A DNA stretch of 28,148 nt from an uncultured Erysipelotrichaceae bacterium (lineage in GTDB: Bacteria; Bacillota_I; Bacilli_A; RF39; UBA660), in NCBI GenBank assembly GCA_902783345.1, contig CACZQI010000023.1:1-28148 (forward strand), written 5' to 3'. Positions 1-6,874 of the stretch are shown here, in pieces; the stretch's first letter is position 1, and the number at the start of each line of letters is the position of its first letter. Made by a program: the position numbers and the translations under genes. Under the pieces are notes generated by a model. It had not been told where the DNA came from and ran no database searches. It saw only the letters and a list, made by a program, of their open reading frames with translations.

Positions 1-850
1 CATTAGTTGTTGTCATTGAATTAATTTGATATTGGAATGTTTGAACTCCATCTGTAATTTCTTTAGCTAAATCTTCTTTAGCAAGTTTTTCACATTCTGC
101 TTTAGTAAATTTATGTTTTTTATACTTATCTAAATATTTTTTATAACTATCTCTGACAAATGGTGCTAGATGTGTAAGAGTAATTGTACATCCACCATAT
201 TGACTTGATGATACAGCAGTAATTAACTGAGTTGCAATAGTAACTGCAGTTAAGAATTTATGTGGTTTTTCAATCATTACACCATTAATATTAGTTCCAT
301 TTTGAAGCATATCATCTAAGTTAATTAAATCACAGTTATGAAGGGCATTTTGTGCAAAGTAATCTGCATCATGGAAATGAATAATTCCTTCATCATGAGC
401 TTTAACAATATCTTCAGGTAATAAAAATCTTCTTGTAATATCAGTTGATGTTATACCTGCTAAATAGTCTCTTTGAACTGTAACTATTTTAGCATTTTTA
501 TTAGAATTTTCAGTATTCCAATATTCTGATTCACCATCAATAAGTTCTTTAATAGTTAAATCAGTTGTATTACTACGTCTAACAAGTTCTCTAGTATAAC
601 GATATGTAATATATTTTTTAGCAAGAGCAAATTTACCTAGAGCCATAAGTCTCATTTCAATAATATCTTGAATATCTTCAACTAGCATTCTTTTTTTGTG
701 CATGTTTTCAATATATTTAATAATATTTTTGATTTGAGCGCTCGTAACTCTATCTTCTTCCTCCACTTCTAAATTTGCTTTAGAAATCGCATTTTCAATT
801 TTTTCTGGCATATAATCTACGATATGCCCATCTCTCTTAATTATTTTCAT
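1..850 (-). CDS. nrdD: Anaerobic ribonucleoside-triphosphate reductase, N-terminal part (cut by window edge)
   Basis: This is the first 283 residues of the class III (glycyl radical) ribonucleotide reductase, which reduces NTPs to dNTPs without oxygen. The gene runs off the window at base 1. I translated it by eye from the minus strand. Residues 1-90 resemble an ATP-cone allosteric domain (start MKIIKRDGHIVDYMPEKIE). The catalytic barrel begins after that, with the motif HFHDADY near residue 155 and GVQTFQYQINSM near the cut, both typical of NrdD. The C-terminal glycyl-radical loop and zinc site are outside the window. The start at 850 is preceded by GGAGAGG. The gene diverges from a Crp/Fnr-family regulator, and the shared 110-nt gap holds an inverted repeat. 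I expect nrdG downstream, but it cannot be seen. Identification is secure. Confidence 0.95.
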   Translation of the reverse strand, partial: MKIIKRDGHIVDYMPEKIENAISKANLEVEEEDRVTSAQIKNIIKYIENMHKKRMLVEDIQDIIEMRLMALGKFALAKKYITYRYTRELVRRSNTTDLTIKELIDGESEYWNTENSNKNAKIVTVQRDYLAGITSTDITRRFLLPEDIVKAHDEGIIHFHDADYFAQNALHNCDLINLDDMLQNGTNINGVMIEKPHKFLTAVTIATQLITAVSSSQYGGCTITLTHLAPFVRDSYKKYLDKYKKHKFTKAECEKLAKEDLAKEITDGVQTFQYQINSMTTTN

Positions 851-880
851 TTTACCTCTCCTACTCCTTTTTACATTCTA

Positions 881-889
881 AGTATAGCA
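881..889 (-). promoter_or_regulatory. nrdD extended -10 element
   Basis: On the minus strand this reads TGCTATACT, an extended -10 (TGn plus TATACT). It predicts a transcription start near 874, leaving a leader of about 24 nt to the ATG at 850. There is no good -35 hexamer at 17 nt spacing. That fits a promoter needing an activator, and the inverted repeat centred at 915.5 lies at -41.5. Confidence 0.6.
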
Positions 890-905
890 CAATTATTTTT
901 TAGCG

Positions 906-925
906 TTTGTTGCACTTGCAACAAA
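906..925. promoter_or_regulatory. Inverted-repeat operator between nrdD and the Crp/Fnr-family regulator
   Basis: Perfect inverted repeat TTTGTTGC-N4-GCAACAAA (8-bp arms, ACTT spacer). The size and shape match a Crp/Fnr dimer site. Its centre (915.5) is at -41.5 from the predicted nrdD start, the class II activator position. It also covers the -35 (916-921) of the regulator's own promoter, so binding there should repress the regulator. The geometry is read from the sequence; binding by the adjacent regulator is inferred. Confidence 0.65.
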
Positions 926-944
926 ATGTAATTTTTGATAAAAT
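916..944 (+). promoter_or_regulatory. Promoter of the Crp/Fnr-family regulator
   Basis: TTGCAA (916-921), 17-nt spacer, TAAAAT (939-944). The -35 overlaps the right arm of the inverted repeat at 906-925, which suggests autorepression. The start codon at 962 follows GGTGA at 951-955. Confidence 0.55.
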
Positions 945-961
945 TATTTTGGTGATAAAAA

Positions 962-1588
962 ATGAATGGCTTATTTAAAGGGATTAGCGAAAAAGAAAAA
1001 TACAAACTATTTACACTTTTACGTGCTCATGTTTACACTTTTGATATAAATATTGACATAATTCCAACTATAAAAAATGAAAATATTATTGGAATAATTG
1101 ATACGGGAAGTGCCGATATTATTAGAGTTAACTACAATGGAGATAAAACATTTATTGAAAAATTATCAGTTGACAATATTTTTGGAACTAATATTTCTGC
1201 TCTTTATAATAATGAAATAGAAATTATCACTAAAGAAAAAACAACAGTAATAATTATTGACTATAAAAATTTATTCTATGAAGAAAATATTACAAAAAAA
1301 TATTACAATATTTTTATGCAAAACTTATTTACTATTTTAAATGAAAAAATGAAAGAAAAAAATGATCGTATAAGTATTATAACTAATAAAACTATTCGTA
1401 ATAGATTACTAGAATATTTTAATGTTAATATTACTAAAGGGACAAGATATGTTTATTTACCTTTTAACTTTTCAGAACTTGCTAATTATTTAGGAGTTGA
1501 TAGATCTGCTATGACTAGAGAACTTAAATATATGAAAGAAGAAGGTTTTATTGAAGTTAAAGGAAAAAGAATTAAAATTTTATATTAA
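962..1588 (+). CDS. Crp/Fnr-family transcriptional regulator
   Basis: 208-residue protein of usual Crp/Fnr length. The N-terminal 120 residues look like a cyclic-nucleotide-binding-type beta barrel (IGIIDTGSADIIRVNYNG, then FIEKLSVDNIFG). A long dimer helix follows, and then a winged helix-turn-helix at about 165-205 (FSELANYLGVDRSAMTRELK, then KEEGFIEVKGKRIKIL). There is no cysteine in the whole protein, so it cannot carry an Fnr-type [4Fe-4S] cluster, and the inducer is unknown. The gene is divergent from nrdD and its promoter overlaps a perfect inverted repeat that is well placed to activate nrdD, so a role in anaerobic dNTP supply is likely. Family is clear; target and signal are inferred. 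Confidence 0.88.
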   Translation: MNGLFKGISEKEKYKLFTLLRAHVYTFDINIDIIPTIKNENIIGIIDTGSADIIRVNYNGDKTFIEKLSVDNIFGTNISALYNNEIEIITKEKTTVIIIDYKNLFYEENITKKYYNIFMQNLFTILNEKMKEKNDRISIITNKTIRNRLLEYFNVNITKGTRYVYLPFNFSELANYLGVDRSAMTRELKYMKEEGFIEVKGKRIKILY

Positions 1589-1626
1589 AAAGAACTAGTT
1601 ATTTCAATTTTTCTAGTTCTTTTTTT
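1587..1626. terminator. Bidirectional terminator between convergent regulator and Rpn genes
   Basis: 12-bp perfect stem AAAAAGAACTAG (1587-1598) with CTAGTTCTTTTT (1613-1624), loop of 14 nt, T-run on the plus strand and A-run at the other end. It lies over the stop codon of the regulator and the last codons and stop of the Rpn gene, so both genes share it. Confidence 0.8.
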
Positions 1627-2618
1627 GAGAGATTTGTTATTTCCATAATTTCTTTAATAGGATATTTCTTTTTCAAAAGATTTTTAGCAATTAATAGTTG
1701 TTCTTTATGCTTTCCTTCTTTAAAGCCAATGCTGCGACCTTCAGTGAGACCTTCGGCTTTACCTTCTGCACGGCCTTCTACACGACCTTCTGCAAGACCT
1801 TCTGCAAGACCTTCTGCAAGACCTTCTGCATGTCCTTCAGCATGTCCTTCTCTTCTTGCTATTATTTTTTCATCATTTTCTATCATTCTTCTATCTTCTT
1901 CAGCATCATAAAATAGTCTTTCATATTCATCATCTATATACCTGTCAACTGCTTCCATAATTTCATCTTTAATATTTTCTTCCATTTCAATTCCCTCTAA
2001 ACATTTCTCTAGTTCTTCCATATTTCGAATATATAATAAAGCGCCTAATTTTATTATCTCTTGATCTTGTTTGCTTTCTCTTTCTATACAATGATTATAC
2101 CATGCCTTATAACATTTAACAATATTAACATGATCAATTTCTAAAACATCATCTAAAATATTATTTATTTCATTTTTTAAATAATATCTTTTTACTATAC
2201 GAGGATTTTTTTCATCTATTTCATACTTATCAAAATTTATTTGCAAAATTTTAGGTATTTTTTCATATGCTTCCTTATTTTTAATGCTACTTGATGCAAT
2301 ATTACATACATATATAATATTTCTTCTAATATTTTTATGAAAATAGTTTAATTCGATATTTATTTTCTTTTTACTATCATTAGCCTTTATTTCGGCTAAA
2401 ATATCCAAAGTACTTCTTTTAGATTTTTGACTTGCAACTCTTTGTTCTTCATTTAGTATTATGATATTACCTTTTAACTCTTCAATAGGAATATTTAAAT
2501 ATATTGATATAAATGCTTCTACTCTTTCAATTGCTTCATTATCGCCAAATACTTTTTTAAATACTCTGTCATATCCTATCGGAATTATCTCTTTTCTTTT
2601 AATTTTTTCTTGTATCAT
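1599..2618 (-). CDS. Rpn/PD-(D/E)XK nuclease family protein with EG-repeat tail
   Basis: 339 residues when started at the ATG at 2618, which has AAGGAAGG just upstream. A longer frame reaching 2744 has no ribosome binding site and runs into DnaA-box-like sequence, so I reject it. The N-terminal 250 residues match the Rpn (recombination-promoting nuclease, formerly putative transposase) family: FKKVFGD near the start, then the nuclease core LDILAE followed by KINIELNY. The usual IE-x-Q of the core reads IELN here, an Asn in place of Gln. Residues of about 290-330 are a run of EG-containing 4-residue repeats encoded by a 12-bp tandem repeat, ending in a Lys-rich helix (LLKKKYPIKEIMEITNLSKKELEKLK split across the last turn). 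Such tails are common in this family. Family members nick DNA and promote RecA-independent recombination; activity here is not shown. Confidence 0.8.
   Translation of the reverse strand: MIQEKIKRKEIIPIGYDRVFKKVFGDNEAIERVEAFISIYLNIPIEELKGNIIILNEEQRVASQKSKRSTLDILAEIKANDSKKKINIELNYFHKNIRRNIIYVCNIASSSIKNKEAYEKIPKILQINFDKYEIDEKNPRIVKRYYLKNEINNILDDVLEIDHVNIVKCYKAWYNHCIERESKQDQEIIKLGALLYIRNMEELEKCLEGIEMEENIKDEIMEAVDRYIDDEYERLFYDAEEDRRMIENDEKIIARREGHAEGHAEGLAEGLAEGLAEGRVEGRAEGKAEGLTEGRSIGFKEGKHKEQLLIAKNLLKKKYPIKEIMEITNLSKKELEKLK
1737..1850. repeat. 12-bp tandem repeat in the Rpn gene
   Basis: About 9.5 copies of a degenerate 12-bp unit, best conserved around 1793-1828 (TGCAAGACCTTC on the plus strand), encoding four-residue EG-containing units in the Rpn protein. 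Because the unit is a multiple of three, slippage changes protein length without a frameshift. Confidence 0.85.
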
Positions 2619-2726
2619 TAATCCTTCCTTTCTAAGAGGCAGTATTATTTTTGTCCGGACTAATTTTCTCCCTCTATTATATATATTACCGGTCAAGAGC
2701 CTATTTCCTTTTTTTAAAATGCATTT

Positions 2727-2755
2727 TGTGGATAACTTTTTCATTTTGTGGAAAA
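2727..2755. promoter_or_regulatory. Pair of DnaA-box-like sites
   Basis: TGTGGATAA at 2727-2735 is the exact reverse complement of the consensus box TTATCCACA. TGTGGAAAA at 2747-2755 differs at one base. Both have the same orientation and are 20 bp apart (two helical turns). A one-mismatch site, TTATCAACA, is at 2844-2852 in the other orientation. No dnaA or dnaN is nearby, so this is a candidate DnaA-binding cluster, not a claimed origin. Confidence 0.45.
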
Positions 2756-2903
2756 CTCATTAAAAATTTGCAATTTTTATATGCAGATTATTCAAATGTC
2801 AGAAAATTTTTTACCAATTTTGAATATTTCAATTTTTTTAGAGTTATCAACATTTTTAATACTTTTTACATTAAATTAGCTATATTTATTAAGAAGATAA
2901 TGC

Positions 2904-2932
2904 TAGACAATCTTAAAAAATTGCGCTATAAT
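2904..2932 (+). promoter_or_regulatory. RNase J promoter
   Basis: TAGACA (2904-2909), 17-nt spacer, TATAAT (2927-2932): 5/6 and 6/6 matches to the sigma-A consensus. It predicts a start near 2939 and a leader of about 44 nt before the ATG at 2983. Confidence 0.75.
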
Positions 2933-2982
2933 TAAAGGGCTTTGAAAAACTTTATATTTTATTTATACAAGGAGGAAAACTT

Positions 2983-4662
2983 ATGAATAATGAAGAAAAA
3001 GTTACGCGTGTTTTTGCGTTAGGTGGTCTTGGCGAAATCGGTAAAAACATGTATGTTATCGAACATGAAGAAGAAATTATTATTATAGATGCCGGAGTTA
3101 TGTTTCCTGAAAGTGAACTTTTAGGTATTGACTATGTAATTCAAGATATGAGTTATTTAAAAGCTAATGAAAATAAAATTAAAGCCCTATTAATTACTCA
3201 TGGACATGAAGATCATATTGGAGGTATAACTTTCCTTTTACAAAATGTTAATATTCCTGAAATTTATGCATCTAAAATAGCTTGTGATTTAATTGAGAAA
3301 AAACTTATCGATCGTGAAATAGGTTATAAAAATTTAAAAGAATATAATAAAGATACAATATTAAAATATAAATATTTTGAAATATCTTTTGTTAATACTA
3401 CTCACTCTATTCCTGATAGTTTTGCCATCTGTATTAAAACACCTAATGGGACAATATTTGAAACAGGAGACTTTAAATTTGACTTAACTCCAATTGGGCC
3501 AATGGCTGATATTCATAAAATGGCTAAACTTGGTATGGATGGAGTTAAACTTTTACTTAGTGAAAGTACCAACTCTTTAAGTCCAGGATCATCTGCATCT
3601 GAAAGTATTGTTGATGAAGCATTAGGCGATGTTTTCTTAAGACATCAATCACGTATTATCATCGCAACATTTGCATCTAATATTTATCGTATTAAACATA
3701 TTGTTGAAACTTGTCATCGTAATAACCGTAAAATAATTACTTTTGGTCGTAGTATGGAAAATGCAAAAGATATTGCGCTTAAAAACAATTTAATAACTGA
3801 TAAAACTATTTTTATTGATCCAAATGAAGCCAAAAATTATAAGAAAAATGAAATATGCATTTTATGTACTGGTTCACAAGGAGAGCCGCTAGCCGCCTTA
3901 TCAAGAATTGCTAATGGAACTCATAAACAAGTAACTTTACTACCTGATGATATTATTGTCTTTTCATCAAATCCAATACCAGGTAATCGTGCATCAATTA
4001 ACAGAATAATTAATAAATTATATTTAAAAGGCGTTAAAGTTTATACTAATTCTGAACTTAGCGATATTCATACATCTGGACATGCTAAACAAGAAGAACT
4101 TAAATGGATGCTAAGACTTATTAAGCCCGAATACTTTATGCCAATTCATGGTGAATATCGTATGCTTAAACAGCATGCTGACTTAGCTAAAGATTGTGAT
4201 ATTAAAGAAGAAAACATCTTTATTTGTAAAAATGGTGATGTACTTGAGCTTACTAAAGATGGCGCTAGAATGGGTAAAAGAGTTAATTCTGGTGATGTAT
4301 ATGTAGATGGCTCAAGAGTTGGTGATATTGGCTCAATTGTTATTAAAGACAGAAAACTTATGAGTCATGATGGCATTCTAGTTGCTATTATTAATTTAAA
4401 TCCTAATACTAAAGAATTATTAATTAAACCAAATATAACTACAAGAGGATTTGTTTTAGTAAATGAAAATGCAGAATTAATTAGTAAAATTGAAAATAAA
4501 GTATCTGAAATCGTATTAAGAGTTTTAAAAACATCTTATACTTATGTAGACTTAAAAAATCAAATTATTTTAGAGCTTAGTCCTTTTATAAATGAACTAA
4601 CTGGTCGAAGACCAATAATCTTACCGGTTATTATGGAAGTAAGAGAAATCCTTCACCAATAA
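2983..4662 (+). CDS. rnj: Ribonuclease J
   Basis: 559 residues, the normal RNase J1 length. It is a metallo-beta-lactamase/beta-CASP RNase with 5'-3' exonuclease and endonuclease activity, a main mRNA decay and rRNA maturation enzyme of Gram-positive bacteria. The zinc motif THGHEDHIGG gives ligands His73, His75, Asp77 and His78. The beta-CASP part follows (IPGNRASINR, then SGHAKQEELKWML and MPIHGEYRML), and a C-terminal domain ends the protein. The gene has a strong promoter and AAGGAGG, and its own terminator directly downstream. With that promoter and terminator it appears monocistronic. The orthologue could be J1 or J2; the complete motifs favour a catalytically active form. Confidence 0.96.
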   Translation: MNNEEKVTRVFALGGLGEIGKNMYVIEHEEEIIIIDAGVMFPESELLGIDYVIQDMSYLKANENKIKALLITHGHEDHIGGITFLLQNVNIPEIYASKIACDLIEKKLIDREIGYKNLKEYNKDTILKYKYFEISFVNTTHSIPDSFAICIKTPNGTIFETGDFKFDLTPIGPMADIHKMAKLGMDGVKLLLSESTNSLSPGSSASESIVDEALGDVFLRHQSRIIIATFASNIYRIKHIVETCHRNNRKIITFGRSMENAKDIALKNNLITDKTIFIDPNEAKNYKKNEICILCTGSQGEPLAALSRIANGTHKQVTLLPDDIIVFSSNPIPGNRASINRIINKLYLKGVKVYTNSELSDIHTSGHAKQEELKWMLRLIKPEYFMPIHGEYRMLKQHADLAKDCDIKEENIFICKNGDVLELTKDGARMGKRVNSGDVYVDGSRVGDIGSIVIKDRKLMSHDGILVAIINLNPNTKELLIKPNITTRGFVLVNENAELISKIENKVSEIVLRVLKTSYTYVDLKNQIILELSPFINELTGRRPIILPVIMEVREILHQ

Positions 4663-4680
4663 TAAAATTCATCATACAAT
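4652..4680 (+). promoter_or_regulatory. Candidate promoter of a leaderless ZIP gene
   Basis: TTCACC (4652-4657), 17-nt spacer, TACAAT (4675-4680). The predicted start, at 4686-4687, falls on the first ATG of the downstream gene, which has no Shine-Dalgarno sequence. Confidence 0.4.
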
Positions 4681-4700
4681 AAAATATGATGAATTTTTTT
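4665..4700 (+). terminator. RNase J terminator
   Basis: Perfect 12-bp stem AAATTCATCATA (4665-4676) with TATGATGAATTT (4685-4696), 8-nt loop, T-run to 4700. It begins 3 nt after the rnj stop. The 3' arm contains both candidate start codons (4686, 4689) of the next gene. Confidence 0.85.
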
Positions 4701-5456
4701 GAGAATTTAAATCCAATTTATCAAGCATTAATTGCTGGTTTAATGACATTTGGAATTACAGCCTTAGGCTCCTCATGTGTCTTTTTATTTAAAAAAATTA
4801 ATAAAAATATTATGAATATATTATTAAGTATTTCGGCTGGAATAATGCTCTCTTCTTCATTTTTTTCACTTATTAATCCAGCTATTGAAAACGCTAGCAA
4901 GATTGGACAAATACCTTATATTATTTCGCCAATCGGAATTATTTTAGGATGTATAGTCTTATTTATTTGTGATAAAATTTATATGAAAAAAAATAAGAAA
5001 AAAATAAATAGTTTAATTTTATCCATAACGCTTCATAATATTCCAGAAGGAATGGCGATAGGTATTGCTTTTGGTGCTGCTAAATATGGTATTGGAGAAT
5101 CAACAGTAATAAGTGCTTTAATGTTAGCCTTAGGAATTGGCATTCAAAATTTTCCTGAAGGATCCGCCATTAGTTTTCCTCTTTTTAAAGATGGATATTC
5201 TAAATTTAAAGCCTTTTTAATTGGAGCCTTATCTGCTATAGTTGAACCAGTTGCTGCTTTATTAGGCGCTATACTGGTTATAAAAGCTCAAATGATTTTA
5301 CCAATTATGCTATCATTTGCAGCTGGCGCAATGCTTTATGTAACTGTAGTTGAACTTATTCCCGAAAGTATGGCTAGCAAAAATAAAGAGCACATGGCTC
5401 TTTACCTTGTAATTGGATTTATTATTATGATGATGTTGGATGTTGCTTTAGGGTAA
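4686..5456 (+). CDS. ZIP-family metal transporter
   Basis: 256 residues with about eight hydrophobic segments, an integral membrane protein of the ZIP (zinc/iron permease) family that brings divalent metal, usually zinc, into the cytoplasm. Two hallmark motifs are present: HNIPEGMAIG near residue 117-126 and GIQNFPEGSAIS about 30 residues later, the paired metal-binding helices. A Lys-rich loop (KKNKKKINS) is near residue 103. The ATG at 4686 is followed at once by another at 4689; the first residues match family N-termini, so a later start is unlikely. There is no ribosome binding site, and the start codons lie in the stem of the rnj terminator; see the leaderless finding. The 3' end overlaps the convergent pseudouridine synthase gene by 32 nt. 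Metal specificity cannot be read from sequence. Confidence 0.9.
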   Translation: MMNFFENLNPIYQALIAGLMTFGITALGSSCVFLFKKINKNIMNILLSISAGIMLSSSFFSLINPAIENASKIGQIPYIISPIGIILGCIVLFICDKIYMKKNKKKINSLILSITLHNIPEGMAIGIAFGAAKYGIGESTVISALMLALGIGIQNFPEGSAISFPLFKDGYSKFKAFLIGALSAIVEPVAALLGAILVIKAQMILPIMLSFAAGAMLYVTVVELIPESMASKNKEHMALYLVIGFIIMMMLDVALG

Positions 5457-6099
5457 CATCTTTTATTAATTTATTAAATTCTTTAGGCATTTCACTATAA
5501 ACTTCCATAACTTCTTTACTAACTGGATGAACAAAATTTAAATAATAAGCATGTAAACATAAACGATTTATTGGATTTATTTTAGATCCATATTTTTTAT
5601 CGCCAACAATACTATGATTAATATCTTGCATATGAACTCTAATTTGATTTTTTCTTCCAGTTACAATATTAATATCTAATAAAGTATATTTATTATTATT
5701 TATAAGTGGCTTATAGATAGTTTTAGCATATTTACCTTGTTTTTTATCGTTAGTACTATAAGTAAGAAGAGTTTTAGTTTCTTTAAGATAAGACTCCACT
5801 ATTCCCTCTTTTTTAATATTGCCATTACAAATAGCGTAATATTTTCTTACTACTTTATCCCAATTATCTTGCATATAATTTTTAATATTTTCACTTTTAG
5901 CAAACATAACAAGTCCACTAGTATCTTTATCTAATCTATTTACAATAAATACTTTTTGATTTTTCTTATGTAAATAATCATAAACCATCGAATATAAATT
6001 ATTCTCTTTATTTTTATTATTTGCAATAGTAAGTACTTTAATTGGTTTATCTATAATTAATAAATACTTATCTTCATATATTATTTTAAGTTTTTTCAT
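5425..6099 (-). CDS. RluA-family pseudouridine synthase
   Basis: 224 residues, at the short end of the family (RluA-like, no S4 domain). It converts specific uridines of rRNA or tRNA to pseudouridine. The motif NRLDKDTSG (residues 54-62) contains the catalytic Asp57; family members usually have His at the first position, here Asn. VTGRKNQIRVHM is the conserved core motif later in the fold, and RLCLHAYYLNFVHP is the typical C-terminal motif. The start at 6099 has AGAGGAA just upstream, inside the end of the prepilin peptidase gene, with a 9-nt gap, so it is the last gene of the pilC-peptidase operon. The last 12 residues lie antisense to the ZIP gene. Which RNA site is modified is unknown. Confidence 0.88.
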   Translation of the reverse strand: MKKLKIIYEDKYLLIIDKPIKVLTIANNKNKENNLYSMVYDYLHKKNQKVFIVNRLDKDTSGLVMFAKSENIKNYMQDNWDKVVRKYYAICNGNIKKEGIVESYLKETKTLLTYSTNDKKQGKYAKTIYKPLINNNKYTLLDINIVTGRKNQIRVHMQDINHSIVGDKKYGSKINPINRLCLHAYYLNFVHPVSKEVMEVYSEMPKEFNKLIKDVTLKQHPTSS

Positions 6100-6108
6100 A
6101 TGTTCCTC

Positions 6109-6867
6109 TTAATTTAAATGAAGTATAATTTTTAAGACTTCTGTTACCTTTTCTAAATTAAAATAAATAAGTAACATACTAACTGCTAAAAAAGGCCCAA
6201 AAGGAAGCATATTTTCTTTTTTTCTAATCGAAACATATAAAGCATATGGAAATGCTAAAAAAGCCCCTAATACAATATAAAATAAACCCATAAATGTCCC
6301 AAGAGAAAGACCTGATACAAAAGAAAGTTTTATATCTCCGCCTCCTAAAGATTCTTTCTTAAATAAAAAGTTTCCAAGAAGCATTATTAAATACATAGTA
6401 CCAAAAACAATAAAAGCACTAAGTAAACTTGTGAGTACTGCGCTAATTCCATGATAACAGAATTTAATAATTAAAATTAAAATAGTTGATATGATTAAAG
6501 GACTATCTAAAATAATCATATATTTAGAGTCTGTTACAAAAATTATAACAACTAAACTAGATAATATAAGACCAATTAAAAAATTTTCTCCAAAACCAAA
6601 AACTAAATAGTCAATTAAAAATAAAACACCTGTTAAAATTTCAATTAAAGGATACATTATGGAAATAGATTTTCCACATGCTTTACATTTGCCATCTAAA
6701 AATAAATAAGAAAAGACTGGTATGTTTTCATACCAAGCAAGTTTATGGTTACATTTAGGGCAATGGCTTCCTGGTTTAACAATTGATTCATGATTTGGAA
6801 GCCTTAACCCTACAACGTTATAAAATGATCCAAAAATAAGACCTAAAATAAATATTATTAATCCCAT
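6109..6867 (-). CDS. Prepilin peptidase (A24 family, PilD/ComC-like)
   Basis: 252 residues from the ATG at 6867. It is the membrane enzyme that cleaves the leader of type IV pilin-like proteins and can methylate the new N-terminus. GSFYNVVGLRLP near residue 13-24 is the family N-terminal motif. Four cysteines (36, 39, 61, 64; CPKC and CKAC) form the zinc site of the methylase domain. The aspartyl protease residues are Asp113 in VTDSKYMIILD and the Asp of GGGDIKL near residue 175. An upstream in-frame TTG at 6900 would add 11 residues but has no ribosome binding site; AGGTGG precedes 6867. The gene follows pilC by 7 nt. The likely substrate is the prepilin encoded at 11805-12248. Confidence 0.92.
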   Translation of the reverse strand: MGLIIFILGLIFGSFYNVVGLRLPNHESIVKPGSHCPKCNHKLAWYENIPVFSYLFLDGKCKACGKSISIMYPLIEILTGVLFLIDYLVFGFGENFLIGLILSSLVVIIFVTDSKYMIILDSPLIISTILILIIKFCYHGISAVLTSLLSAFIVFGTMYLIMLLGNFLFKKESLGGGDIKLSFVSGLSLGTFMGLFYIVLGAFLAFPYALYVSIRKKENMLPFGPFLAVSMLLIYFNLEKVTEVLKIILHLN

Positions 6868-6874
6868 ACCCCAC

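Larger units (their letters stand above)
2619..2982. other. 364-nt gap: DnaA-box-like sites and the RNase J promoter
   Basis: No convincing gene. On the left are the short palindromes GTCCGGAC (about 2653-2660) and ACCGGT (about 2689-2694). The middle, 2727-2755, has two DnaA-box-like sites 20 bp apart, and a further near match is at 2844-2852. The right end carries the RNase J promoter and its ribosome binding site AAGGAGG (2969-2975). No clear promoter for the leftward Rpn gene was found. Confidence 0.6.

Noticed and set aside
1698..1916. Plus-strand open frames over the Rpn repeat region
   Set aside because: Low-complexity Phe/Ser/Pro frames opposite a conserved gene; they are antisense shadows of the 12-bp repeat.
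2619..2744. N-terminal extension of the Rpn protein back to 2744
   Set aside because: No ribosome binding site, and it covers a palindrome and a DnaA-box-like site. The ATG at 2618 has AAGGAAGG.
2727..2755. The DnaA boxes as the chromosomal origin
   Set aside because: No dnaA, dnaN, rpmH or AT-rich unwinding element pattern next to them; only two or three sites.
5737..5934. Plus-strand frame opposite the RluA gene
   Set aside because: Ile/Phe/Ser-rich, no ribosome binding site, opposite a conserved protein.
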